Below, in pieces: positions 25,630 through 34,247 of a DNA stretch of 57,012 nt. The stretch's first letter is position 1, and every line of letters starts with the position of its first letter. The translations under genes were made by a program, and so were the position numbers. This DNA is from Saprospiraceae bacterium (GTDB lineage Bacteria > Bacteroidota > Bacteroidia > Chitinophagales > Saprospiraceae). The notes below the pieces were generated by a model. That model saw only the letters and a list, made by a program, of their open reading frames with translations. It was not told the DNA's origin and made no database searches. The stretch is from the NCBI GenBank assembly GCA_027080725.1, contig JALWRC010000065.1, positions 1 through 57,012 on the forward strand, read 5' to 3'.

Positions 25630-27054
25630 ATGAATAGGATTTGGATACATATTTCTCTATTTTTGTGCCTGACCATTGGGGATATCCGGGGTCAGGAGAT
25701 CTTTGTGTCGCCATCGATTAGCACCCGGAATGACTTCGGTTATGAAGTCCTCACGGGGTGGGCGCACGATGATGTACTGCTGTTCCGGGATAAGATATTA
25801 AAGTATTCCGTCGAGCGGTACGATTCGGTTATGCAACTCAAATGGTCGAAGGAGCTGGACTTCAAACGGGGGTTTACCGCCATCGTCAGTGTCGAAAAGG
25901 TAGATACCCTTTTCGCAGTAATCTACTCATACCGGCACGAAGGATCGGTCTATGTCGCCGCCGATTATTTTGATCAAAGGGCGGAATCCGTACGGCAAAC
26001 GACCCTGTTTTCTACTACGAAAGGCCTGGATTTGACCGCTTTCAAATGGGCTGTTTCAGAGAATAAGCAGCGGGGTGTAATATTCTACAGTAGTGGGTCA
26101 AAACCCCTCTTTGCCATCCCGGTGGATTTACAAAATCCAAGGATGACCCGTGCCATAAAATTGGAGTTTGAAGAGAAGAATTGGAAGAAGCATTTCGAAG
26201 GGGTCGTGGTCAATAACCGGGGAGTGATGGCCTTTGTATTCAATTTTCCCAAGCATTGGTATTCGGCGAAAGACAAAGAACTCAATGTCTTCTTTGTCAC
26301 TCCGGATGGAGCGGTGGAAAGGGTCTCTTTCATCCCAAAGGATGCGAAATTCTTAAATATTGCCCTGAAGGTCGATGAGTCCCATAACCGGTTGATAGCG
26401 GCCGGCAGCTATTCGAACAAAGGCGATCAGGCTGTCGGCTTCTGGATGCTGCGATTGGACTATCAGAATACCGGTAAGGACAGCTTGCTGTACTTGCCTT
26501 TTTCGAAGGAGCTCGTTCGTAAGTTGACCGGCAAACGAACCTCCAAGGGCAAAGGCAACCTTCAAGTCACCGATATCCAATTGCGCACGGATGGAGGTGT
26601 CGTGCTCTTCGGGGAAGTGCGCAAAAAGTACCGTAGGCGACCGGAGTTGGCGCGCAATTTTGATATCACCGGACCCGGGACCAGCGGATGGATGGATTAC
26701 TATTACGAGGATATCGTGGCGATGTCTATCCACCCCAACGGGCTCAAGCACTGGGAGGAAGTCATGTATAAACACCAATACTCCCAAGATGACGAAGCGA
26801 TATTCTCCTCCTATGTGATTATGTCCAATCCCGCCGTCCTGAGAATCCTGTACAACGACGAGATAAGTGGCAGTAATACCGTCTCGGAGTACCTGGTATC
26901 CAGCGAAGGGGTCATCGACAGAAGAACCGTCATCAATACCACCCGGCAAAAACTGTGGCTGCGCTGGCGGGACGCCTACCAGACCAAATACAATGAAATC
27001 ATCGTGCCGAGCCAGGGCTACAATACCCTTAGTATTGTGAAGATACGGTTTTAG
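25630..27054 (+). CDS. Hypothetical secreted protein, beta-propeller-like
   Basis: 474 residues. Signal peptide MNRIWIHISLFLCLTIGDIRGQ. The mature protein is rich in repeated strand-turn patterns (DDVLLFRDKILKYSVERYDS, GVVLFGEVRKKY, RVVIM-like stretches), suggesting a periplasmic or surface beta-propeller, but I do not recognise the family. There is no T9SS tail, so it is most likely periplasmic or outer-membrane associated. The M1 aminopeptidase follows 82 nt downstream on the same strand. Confidence 0.65.
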   Translation: MNRIWIHISLFLCLTIGDIRGQEIFVSPSISTRNDFGYEVLTGWAHDDVLLFRDKILKYSVERYDSVMQLKWSKELDFKRGFTAIVSVEKVDTLFAVIYSYRHEGSVYVAADYFDQRAESVRQTTLFSTTKGLDLTAFKWAVSENKQRGVIFYSSGSKPLFAIPVDLQNPRMTRAIKLEFEEKNWKKHFEGVVVNNRGVMAFVFNFPKHWYSAKDKELNVFFVTPDGAVERVSFIPKDAKFLNIALKVDESHNRLIAAGSYSNKGDQAVGFWMLRLDYQNTGKDSLLYLPFSKELVRKLTGKRTSKGKGNLQVTDIQLRTDGGVVLFGEVRKKYRRRPELARNFDITGPGTSGWMDYYYEDIVAMSIHPNGLKHWEEVMYKHQYSQDDEAIFSSYVIMSNPAVLRILYNDEISGSNTVSEYLVSSEGVIDRRTVINTTRQKLWLRWRDAYQTKYNEIIVPSQGYNTLSIVKIRF

Positions 27055-27136
27055 GGGTCGCCGGCCACCTCCGCCATCCCCTCCCCGTTATTCTAAAATC
27101 CCCTATCTTGCAGCCCTAACAGAAAATATCTAAATT

Positions 27137-28996
27137 ATGCGACGATTTACCACGTGTGTGATGTTATTTTTAGGGCTTGGGATAGGAAGTGCACAGACGA
27201 GCTTATTCCTGCCTGCTGAATTTAAGCGAGCCTATATGAATCATAGCCGGAGCATGACCGGAGCGCCCGGCAAAAACTATTGGCAAAACAAGCCTTCTTA
27301 TAAGATGAGGGTCGAACTCGATCCCGCTACTTACACGATTAGTGGTGAGCTGGATGTCCGGTACGAGAACCGTTCTCCCGATACCCTTCAGGAGATTGTC
27401 TGGAGCATGCTGGGCAACATTTATGCCAGGAACAGTCTGAGGGATTTTCCCGTAAATGTAGAGAAGTTGGGGGAAGGTATGAAATGGTTGGCCCTTTCTG
27501 TCTCGGGACAAACGGTGGACCTCGAAAAAGATATCGTACGCCGGGGGACCAACGGGATACTTAAACTCACGGCTCCGCTGTTGCCCGGGCATTCGATAGA
27601 GATGTCGGCAAGATGGACATTTACTTATCCGAAGGATGTCACCATCCGCAATGGGCATTATGGAGATAGTACCTTCCTCATCGGGCACTGCTACCCTAAA
27701 ATCGCCGTGTATGATGATATCGATGGCTGGGATAAGACCGACTATCGCGGATATGCGGAGTTTTATGGGGAGCAAGGGGATTATGATGTTTCGGTCGTCG
27801 TCCCGGGAGACTTTAAGGTTTGGGCGACCGGGGAGTTGCAAAATGCTTCGGAGGTGCTGGCACAGCCCTATTTGCAGCGCTGGCAAAAGGCGCAATCCTC
27901 CAAGGAGGTGGTGCATATCGTCTCCAAAGAAGAAGCGGAGAGCCGTGTGACTGTCCCGGGGGAGAAAATCACCTGGCATTTCAAGGCGGAGAACGTTCCG
28001 GATTTCGCCTTTGGCAGTTCGCATCGTTTTTGCTGGGATGCGCGCAAGGTAGTGGTTGACTCAAGTAATGGTAGGGAGACGCTCGTTCAGACGGCTTATC
28101 CACCGGAGCGCGTGTATTATCCCCGTTTGATTTATATGATGGACACCTTGATGCATCATTACTCCCGCCAAATTCCCGGCATTCCCTACCCCTATCCGGT
28201 CATGACCATCTTCAACGGCAACGATGGGATGGAGTACCCGATGATGTGCAACAATGGAGAGGGAAAGACCTGGTCTTCGTCTGTGGGGTTGGCCTATCAC
28301 GAAGTAGCCCATACTTACTTCCCGTTTTTTGTCGGGACCAACGAACGTAAATACGCATGGATGGATGAAGGTTGGGCTTCGTTTTTCCCCCAGTTTTATT
28401 GGGGCTTGCACATCCCGGAATTCAATTACTTCCAATCGCGGATGGACCGGTATTACAAGATAGCAGGCACCTATGACGAAGTACCCTTGATGACCTCTAC
28501 AAGGTTATTGCACGACCGGCCACCTTACCGTCAAGCGAGCTACAATAAGCCTTTTTTCGCTTACTCCTATCTCCAACACCTTTTGGGGCAAGAGTTGTTT
28601 GTAAAGGCACTGCGCACCTACATGCGACGATGGGCGGGCAAGCATCCGACGCCGTATGACTTCTTCAATACCTTTAACGAAGTGGCCAAAATGGATCTGA
28701 GCTGGTATTGGGAGGCGTGGTTTTTTAGGACGGGGTATGCAGATATGGCTTTGGAACTCGGTGCCAACAACACCTTGGTGGTCGTCAATAAAGGGGGACT
28801 GCCACTACCGATAAAGGTAGAGGTGCTCTTTAAAGATGGCACCAAGAAAATAATAACCCTTTCCTTAGATACCTGGCAAGATGGCGGCAATGCTTTCGAG
28901 TTGCCTATGCCAAACAAAAAGGGAATAAAATCAATAACTTTGGGGGATGATTGGATTTTGGATGTCAATCCGGAGAATAATGTTTTAAAGTATTAG
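27137..28996 (+). CDS. M1 family aminopeptidase (gluzincin)
   Basis: 619 residues. Signal peptide MRRFTTCVMLFLGLGIGSAQ. The N-terminal beta-sandwich starts after residue about 50 (YKMRVELDPATYTISGELDV). The catalytic domain has a GMEYPMM exopeptidase-like motif about 364-370 (GxMEN equivalent), the zinc site HEVAH about 388-392, and the third ligand Glu in DEGWASFF about 410-417. A terminal domain follows. It removes N-terminal residues from peptides in the periplasm or at the surface. The usual GAMEN Asn is not present in the same form, so substrate preference may differ. Possibly co-transcribed with the preceding unknown secreted protein. Confidence 0.93.
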   Translation: MRRFTTCVMLFLGLGIGSAQTSLFLPAEFKRAYMNHSRSMTGAPGKNYWQNKPSYKMRVELDPATYTISGELDVRYENRSPDTLQEIVWSMLGNIYARNSLRDFPVNVEKLGEGMKWLALSVSGQTVDLEKDIVRRGTNGILKLTAPLLPGHSIEMSARWTFTYPKDVTIRNGHYGDSTFLIGHCYPKIAVYDDIDGWDKTDYRGYAEFYGEQGDYDVSVVVPGDFKVWATGELQNASEVLAQPYLQRWQKAQSSKEVVHIVSKEEAESRVTVPGEKITWHFKAENVPDFAFGSSHRFCWDARKVVVDSSNGRETLVQTAYPPERVYYPRLIYMMDTLMHHYSRQIPGIPYPYPVMTIFNGNDGMEYPMMCNNGEGKTWSSSVGLAYHEVAHTYFPFFVGTNERKYAWMDEGWASFFPQFYWGLHIPEFNYFQSRMDRYYKIAGTYDEVPLMTSTRLLHDRPPYRQASYNKPFFAYSYLQHLLGQELFVKALRTYMRRWAGKHPTPYDFFNTFNEVAKMDLSWYWEAWFFRTGYADMALELGANNTLVVVNKGGLPLPIKVEVLFKDGTKKIITLSLDTWQDGGNAFELPMPNKKGIKSITLGDDWILDVNPENNVLKY

Positions 28997-29123
28997 GAAT
29001 TACTGCGGAACTTTATACATTTGCCGCTCGAAACGATTGGGATGCTGCGATTTGTTTAGCTTAGATGTCCATAACCCAATGGTTACTTCGTTATTATGGT
29101 ATGTGATAAATCATTAAAGTAAG

Positions 29124-31166
29124 ATGCTCTACGTATTGAAATCACAATTGGACAGGCTCCGGCATGCAGAGCATACTTTTATGATTATCGTAGCCATGAT
29201 TATTGGAGTAATTGGAGGGTATGGGGCGATCGTCTTTAGATATCTTATAAGCCTGTTCAAAAAAATATTTTTTGGAGATTTTCAACTCTCTTTGGCTTAT
29301 CTCGAAGGGTTGCCATGGTATGTCAAATTGTTCGTTCCGGCCATAGGTGGATTAATCGTCGGGCCCATTATTTATTTCTTTGCTCGTGAGGCTAAAGGAC
29401 ATGGCGTCCCTGAAGTGATGGAATCTATGATTTTGAAAGGGGGAGTGATTCGACCACGGGTCGTCTTGGCAAAGATTATTGCCTCTGCGATATCCATTGG
29501 TACAGGGGGGTCAGTCGGACGAGAGGGGCCGATTGTGCAGATTGGTTCAGCCTCGGGCTCCGCTCTTGGGCAGTTAATTAAGGTGCGCAGCTCCCAGTTG
29601 CGAACAATGGTCGCCTGTGGGGCTGCAGCGGGTATTGCCGGAACTTTTAATGCTCCAATTGCCGGGGCCATTTTCTCACTCGAGATTTTACTAGGCGACT
29701 TTGCCATACCACAGTTTAGTCCCATCGTGATATCCTCTGTTGTGTCAACAGTCATTTCGAGGCATTATCTCGGAGATTATCCTGCGTTTATTATTCCTAA
29801 GTATGAATTGACAAGTATCTATGAGTTTGTGCCTTACCTTATTTTGGGAGTATTGTCCGCCATCATTGCCATCGTGTTTACTAAAGTGGTATACAAAAGT
29901 GAAGATTTATTTGAGAAACTTCCGGTTCCGGAGTGGCTGACACCGGCTATAGGCGGCTTAATCGTCGGGGCGACAGGTATCTTTTTCCCACAAATATTTG
30001 GGGTAGGATATGAGACGATGGATTTGGCTTTGGCCGGAAAACTCACCTGGTCCTTTTTGTTGGTACTGGTGTTCTTGAAGTTATTCGCTACCTCTATTAC
30101 CATTGGCTCCGGTGGTTCCGGAGGGATCTTTGCCCCCTCGTTGTTTCTCGGGGCCGCCTTAGGGGGTGTTGTCGGGACTTTGGGCCATGCTTGGTTTCCC
30201 GAGGTGATTGGGAGCCCGGGGGCATACACTTTGGTAGGGATGGGGGCCGTTGCTGCAGCTACCATGCACGCCCCGATAACCTCTATATTGATATTGTTTG
30301 AGCTGACCAATGACTATCGAATCATCTTGCCTTTGATGGTTTCGATTATCCTCAGTGTCGTGATTAAGATGAATTTGATGGGAGACTCCATCTATACTCT
30401 TAAACTGAAGAGAAGGGGATTGGATTTGAAGAAAGAAGTGACGGCCAACTTGTTATCGACCACTATTGTCGCCGATGTGCTTAAGGATAATTTTATCGCC
30501 GTTCAAAGGAACACTCCCTTCAAGCGCTTGTACGAGTTGACCATGGAAACCCACCACCTCAACTATTTTGTAATCGATGAACACACGCACCTCTTAGGCA
30601 TTTTATCCCCGTACAAAATACGTGAAATCGCTCGACTGCACGATCCGGATGAAGTGCACATGCAGGCCAAGGATTTGATTGTTAAGGAGGGAATTTTCTT
30701 TACGCCGGAGGACACGCTGGATAAAATTGTGCCCTTATTCCACGATTTCATACTGGATCAAGTGCCTATCGTCAATAATGCGGAAGAGCGGATTCTTATC
30801 GGGCAAGTTACAAAGACGGACCTCCTCGATGCGTACAATAAATTGGTAACAAAGAGGGATATGGCCGGTGCGATCTCCACCAGTATTACCTCGGCTGAGA
30901 AGTACAAGGAGATTCCCCTTTCGGATGGCGAATTGATGTGCGAAGTCGAAGTGCCCGGCAATTTTGTGGGCCGGAGTCTTATGGAGTTGGATTTGAGGAA
31001 TAAGCACAAGATAGAGGTCATTCTCATTAAGCAAAATTATGATCCCAAGGACAAAGAAGCAGGGAAGATTGTCACTCCCGAACCCCATTATAAGTTCCAG
31101 TATGGTGATCGCATCTTAGTTCTGGGGCATCAAGAAGATGTTATCCGGTTTAAGACCCTTTCCTGA
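29124..31166 (+). CDS. ClC family chloride channel/transporter with CBS and RCK_C domains
   Basis: 680 residues. About ten or more membrane helices to residue about 430. The selectivity-filter motifs are GTGGSVGREGPIVQIG about 126-141, including the gating Glu in GREGP, and GSGGSGGIFAP about 327-337. Residues about 450-570 are a CBS pair (for example FVIDEHTHLLGILS), and about 605-678 are a TrkA-C/RCK_C-like domain (EVEVPGNFVGRSLMELDLR ... YGDRILVLGH). Fusion of ClC with both CBS and RCK_C occurs in Bacteroidota. It moves chloride, possibly with proton exchange, under ligand control. Single gene, with 245 nt before the next plus-strand gene. Confidence 0.93.
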   Translation: MLYVLKSQLDRLRHAEHTFMIIVAMIIGVIGGYGAIVFRYLISLFKKIFFGDFQLSLAYLEGLPWYVKLFVPAIGGLIVGPIIYFFAREAKGHGVPEVMESMILKGGVIRPRVVLAKIIASAISIGTGGSVGREGPIVQIGSASGSALGQLIKVRSSQLRTMVACGAAAGIAGTFNAPIAGAIFSLEILLGDFAIPQFSPIVISSVVSTVISRHYLGDYPAFIIPKYELTSIYEFVPYLILGVLSAIIAIVFTKVVYKSEDLFEKLPVPEWLTPAIGGLIVGATGIFFPQIFGVGYETMDLALAGKLTWSFLLVLVFLKLFATSITIGSGGSGGIFAPSLFLGAALGGVVGTLGHAWFPEVIGSPGAYTLVGMGAVAAATMHAPITSILILFELTNDYRIILPLMVSIILSVVIKMNLMGDSIYTLKLKRRGLDLKKEVTANLLSTTIVADVLKDNFIAVQRNTPFKRLYELTMETHHLNYFVIDEHTHLLGILSPYKIREIARLHDPDEVHMQAKDLIVKEGIFFTPEDTLDKIVPLFHDFILDQVPIVNNAEERILIGQVTKTDLLDAYNKLVTKRDMAGAISTSITSAEKYKEIPLSDGELMCEVEVPGNFVGRSLMELDLRNKHKIEVILIKQNYDPKDKEAGKIVTPEPHYKFQYGDRILVLGHQEDVIRFKTLS

Positions 31167-31412
31167 CCGTGCTGCATTGGGGAGGTGGTTTTGGCGTTCA
31201 CGAGTGGATTTCCCCTCTTTAAATGTCTTTTCCATTACAGATTGGTATGAAATTGTAAATTGTTGTGGTCACATTGGCCCTTGGTGTGTTATCCAAGTGT
31301 AGTTCATGCAGAAATAGCGCCATTTACTTTCTTGCTTATTTCCGGAATTTCAAAGCACACATATTCGTAGCGCGGTAATTGTTTGTATTCTAACCTATCA
31401 AACAGCATAAAA

Positions 31413-32207
31413 ATGAAAAATGCATTAGTGCTTTTATCGGTTTTTACCCTTTTTGCTTCCTGTAATAAACGAACATCCCTTTCGGGGGCGGACTCTTCCG
31501 GAAACAAGACATCCGAATCCCTTTCCTGTATGGCTAAGGCAGAGCGACAGGGATTTATCAAGACATCGGAACATGGCAAGTTGCTGTTATACGGAGGCAA
31601 TAGCAAGACAGAGCGGGATTTTGACATCAGTGGTTGGTTGTTGAAACCGTGTCAACTCAAATACGGATTGGGGCGAGAATCCTTTGATGCGTTGATTCAC
31701 CCGGAGTTTATTACTGTCCGGGAAGCTGGGGAATTTTTTCCTGACAGGGAGCGATTTTTAGTGGCGACATCTCCTACGGAAGTGAAGGCGTACTCGATTT
31801 CGCTATTGACCCGTCATGAAGTCGTCAACGACGTCATTAACGGGCGCCCTATCATGGCGGCATATTGTGTTTTGGCGGATTTGGGGGCCATCTATAGCCG
31901 GGAGTACTGTGAGAAGATATTTACCTTTGGCTTATCCGGCTATACCTATTCTGATCCACAGGTGTGGGGAGGGACGGATGCCTTTGTCCTTTGGGATAGA
32001 GAGACGGAGAGCTTATGGTGGCCTTTGATTGATAAGGCCGTGTCAGGGGATATGCAGGAAGTTGCACTTGAAAAATACAGCGGAATCTGGTTTGAGACGA
32101 CGTTGGATGTGATAAAGAAGAAGTACCCTGAAGCCCTTGTTCTTAAGCCGGGACAATCGTTAAATCCCCCGACATCGTGGAGGCGTTATAGGAGGCCATG
32201 TAAGTAG
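31413..32207 (+). CDS. DUF3179 family lipoprotein
   Basis: I start at 31413 (MKNALVLLSVFTLFASC), giving a lipobox with Cys17; the longer frame adds ten non-signal residues. 264 residues. DUF3179 features: FDALIHPEFITV about 91-102, EVKAYSISLLTRHEVVNDVINGRPIMAAYC about 123-152, TFGLSGYTY about 171-179, and VLWDRETESLWW about 192-203. In typical members the YCPxC-like segment carries two Cys; here it reads YCVLAD, so one is missing. Function of the family is unknown. Convergent with dnaA, with only 25 nt between the stops. Confidence 0.82.
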   Translation: MKNALVLLSVFTLFASCNKRTSLSGADSSGNKTSESLSCMAKAERQGFIKTSEHGKLLLYGGNSKTERDFDISGWLLKPCQLKYGLGRESFDALIHPEFITVREAGEFFPDRERFLVATSPTEVKAYSISLLTRHEVVNDVINGRPIMAAYCVLADLGAIYSREYCEKIFTFGLSGYTYSDPQVWGGTDAFVLWDRETESLWWPLIDKAVSGDMQEVALEKYSGIWFETTLDVIKKKYPEALVLKPGQSLNPPTSWRRYRRPCK

Positions 32208-32232
32208 CTTTTACTTGTTATTCTCCCCTGAA

Positions 32233-33678
32233 CTACCCCGCATGCAGGCTCATCCTGATTTTCTTCTCGAGGCTGAAGACCGTATCTTTAAATATTTGGT
32301 CGGTGTCCATAAGATTTTGGACACTCCTGCAAGCATACAAAACAGTCGTGTGGTCTTTGCCTCCGAGGTTATTGCCGATTTGTTTGAGGGATTTATTGGT
32401 CATTTGTTTGGCCAAATACATGGACAATTGCCGTGCGATGACGATGGAGCGTTTGCGGGTCTTGCTGTGCAACTTTTCTAAGGGAACATTAAAATGCTCC
32501 GCCACCAGTCTCGAAATACTCTCCACCGTCACCTCATCGCTCATATGCGTGATAAAGTGCTTAATGACCTCCTTGGTAAGGGGAATGTCAATCTCTTTGT
32601 TGTTGAGCGCAGATTGGGCAATGAGCGTAATTAAGACGCCTTCCAATTCGCGGATGCTATTCTTAATGTTGTAGCAGATAAATTCGAGCACATCATCGGG
32701 CAATTCGATGGCATCGTCCTTTATCTTCGCCCTTGCGATGGCCATTTTGGTCTCAAAGTCGGGTGCGAGGAGGTCCGCCGAAATTCCCCATTTGAAGCGG
32801 GAAATCAAACGCTCTTGCATCCCATTGAGTGACTTCGGTGGGCAATCCGATGTGAGAATTATTTGTTTGCCTATTTGGTGGAGGTGATTGAAGATGTGAA
32901 AGAATATTTCCTGTGTCTTGGGCCGGTTGGCAAGGAACTGAATGTCATCTACAATGAGTACGTCAATCATTTGGTAAAAATTGACCAATTCGTCGATCGA
33001 ATTATTCCTGAGGGCGTGTACAATCTGATTGGTCAACTTCTCCGAAGAGACAAATATGACGTTCTTGTCGTCATGCCTGGAGATAATCTCATTGCCAATG
33101 GCTTGTGCCAGGTGGGTCTTGCCCAGTCCGACATCACCAAATATGAAAAGGGGATTGAAGGCATTGCCGCCGGGTTTTTTGGCCACAGCGAGGCCTGCAG
33201 AACGCGCCAGGCGATTGCAGTTGCCTTCTATGAAATTGTCAAATGTATAGGAGGGTTTGAGCTGCGGGTCAACCAACTGACGCTTTAACCCCGGGATGAC
33301 AAAAGGGTTCTTGATTTTTTTGGAAGCGATATCAATTACGCTGTCATTGGCCTTTTTGTCGAGTGATTCGGAGGCGCGTACCTTTTTGTAGTCATCGACG
33401 ACGATTTGGTATTCCAATTGGCCCCCGGGGCCTAATGCGATGCGCATGCCTTCCCGAATGATCGTGATATAGTGTTCTTCCAACCATTCGTAAAAGAACT
33501 TATTGGGGACTTGTATCGTGAGAACGTTCTTTGAAAGCTTTATCGGTTTGATGGGTTCAAACCAAGTCTTATAACTCCTTGGATTTATCTTTGTGGCTAT
33601 ATGGCGGAGGCAAATAGTCCAGACCTCCAAATGGTCTTTTGATGTCAAGGCACAAGAGTTAATAGGTTCGCAATACAT
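32233..33678 (-). CDS. dnaA: Chromosomal replication initiator protein DnaA
   Basis: 481 residues. Domain I starts near residue 16 (LEVWTICLRHIATKINPRSYKTWF). The AAA+ domain has Walker A GDVGLGKT about 181-188, Walker B LIVDDIQFL about 241-249, and sensor region ILTSDCPPKSL. Domain IV ends in the DnaA-box binding signature GGKDHTTVLYACR about 439-451. The ATG at 33678 is the only plausible Met before domain I, so the first 15 residues are an extension. DnaA melts oriC and regulates its own gene. dnaN and rpmH are not adjacent, which is usual in Bacteroidota. No DnaA-box cluster was found in the 570-nt upstream region. Confidence 0.97.
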   Translation of the reverse strand: MYCEPINSCALTSKDHLEVWTICLRHIATKINPRSYKTWFEPIKPIKLSKNVLTIQVPNKFFYEWLEEHYITIIREGMRIALGPGGQLEYQIVVDDYKKVRASESLDKKANDSVIDIASKKIKNPFVIPGLKRQLVDPQLKPSYTFDNFIEGNCNRLARSAGLAVAKKPGGNAFNPLFIFGDVGLGKTHLAQAIGNEIISRHDDKNVIFVSSEKLTNQIVHALRNNSIDELVNFYQMIDVLIVDDIQFLANRPKTQEIFFHIFNHLHQIGKQIILTSDCPPKSLNGMQERLISRFKWGISADLLAPDFETKMAIARAKIKDDAIELPDDVLEFICYNIKNSIRELEGVLITLIAQSALNNKEIDIPLTKEVIKHFITHMSDEVTVESISRLVAEHFNVPLEKLHSKTRKRSIVIARQLSMYLAKQMTNKSLKQIGNNLGGKDHTTVLYACRSVQNLMDTDQIFKDTVFSLEKKIRMSLHAG

Positions 33679-34247
33679 TCATAAGAACACCGGTTCCGGG
33701 AGTGGCTACAACAAGTTGGAGTGGCCGGCATTTCATACTGCAAAATTGTCCAAAATTTATGAGTTGGACCTCATTTTTGAATAAAAAAAAGACGCCAAAA
33801 ATAAGATTATTTCATATGAAAAAATAATTTAATAGGTAAACTGTTTGACTTGATTGAAGTTAGTGGAATTTAATCGAAATGAGTTTTTTCAAAAAACAAA
33901 CGGTTTGAGATTGTTTACTGTATTTGGAGGTAGTTCTTTTGCCTTCAATGAGTTATATTTTTGACATTTCCGTTCTAACATCCATAGTATTCATGTTTTA
34001 CAGATTAGAATCTTTCGTATACTTTCCACCTCAATGCACATATGAGCGATAGTAGTGTTTGGTGTTATGATGGATTGTACATCTGTAGATTTGATTGGGG
34101 GGGGTGTGAATATTGGTTCACCAAAGTTCTGCCATTTCATATATAAAAAATATGCGTTGGTCTAATAACATGATGAAGACATAAACGATATGGGTACTTT
34201 TGAAGTTTATTAAGAAAAAGCAATAAAGCGTACCGGGAATACCTTGT
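33679..34247. other. Divergent intergenic region between dnaA and the TonB receptor gene
   Basis: 569 bases, AT-rich, holding the promoters of two divergent genes. I looked for DnaA boxes (TTATCCACA and close variants) and found none. A run of eight G at about 34098 and poly-A tracts are the only notable low-complexity features. Two copies of the short ATGAAATG motif on the minus strand occur near 33730 and 34132. Confidence 0.45.

Noticed and set aside
33679-34247. Possible origin next to dnaA
   Set aside because: No DnaA-box cluster or repeated 9-mer was visible; adjacency to dnaA alone is not enough in Bacteroidota.
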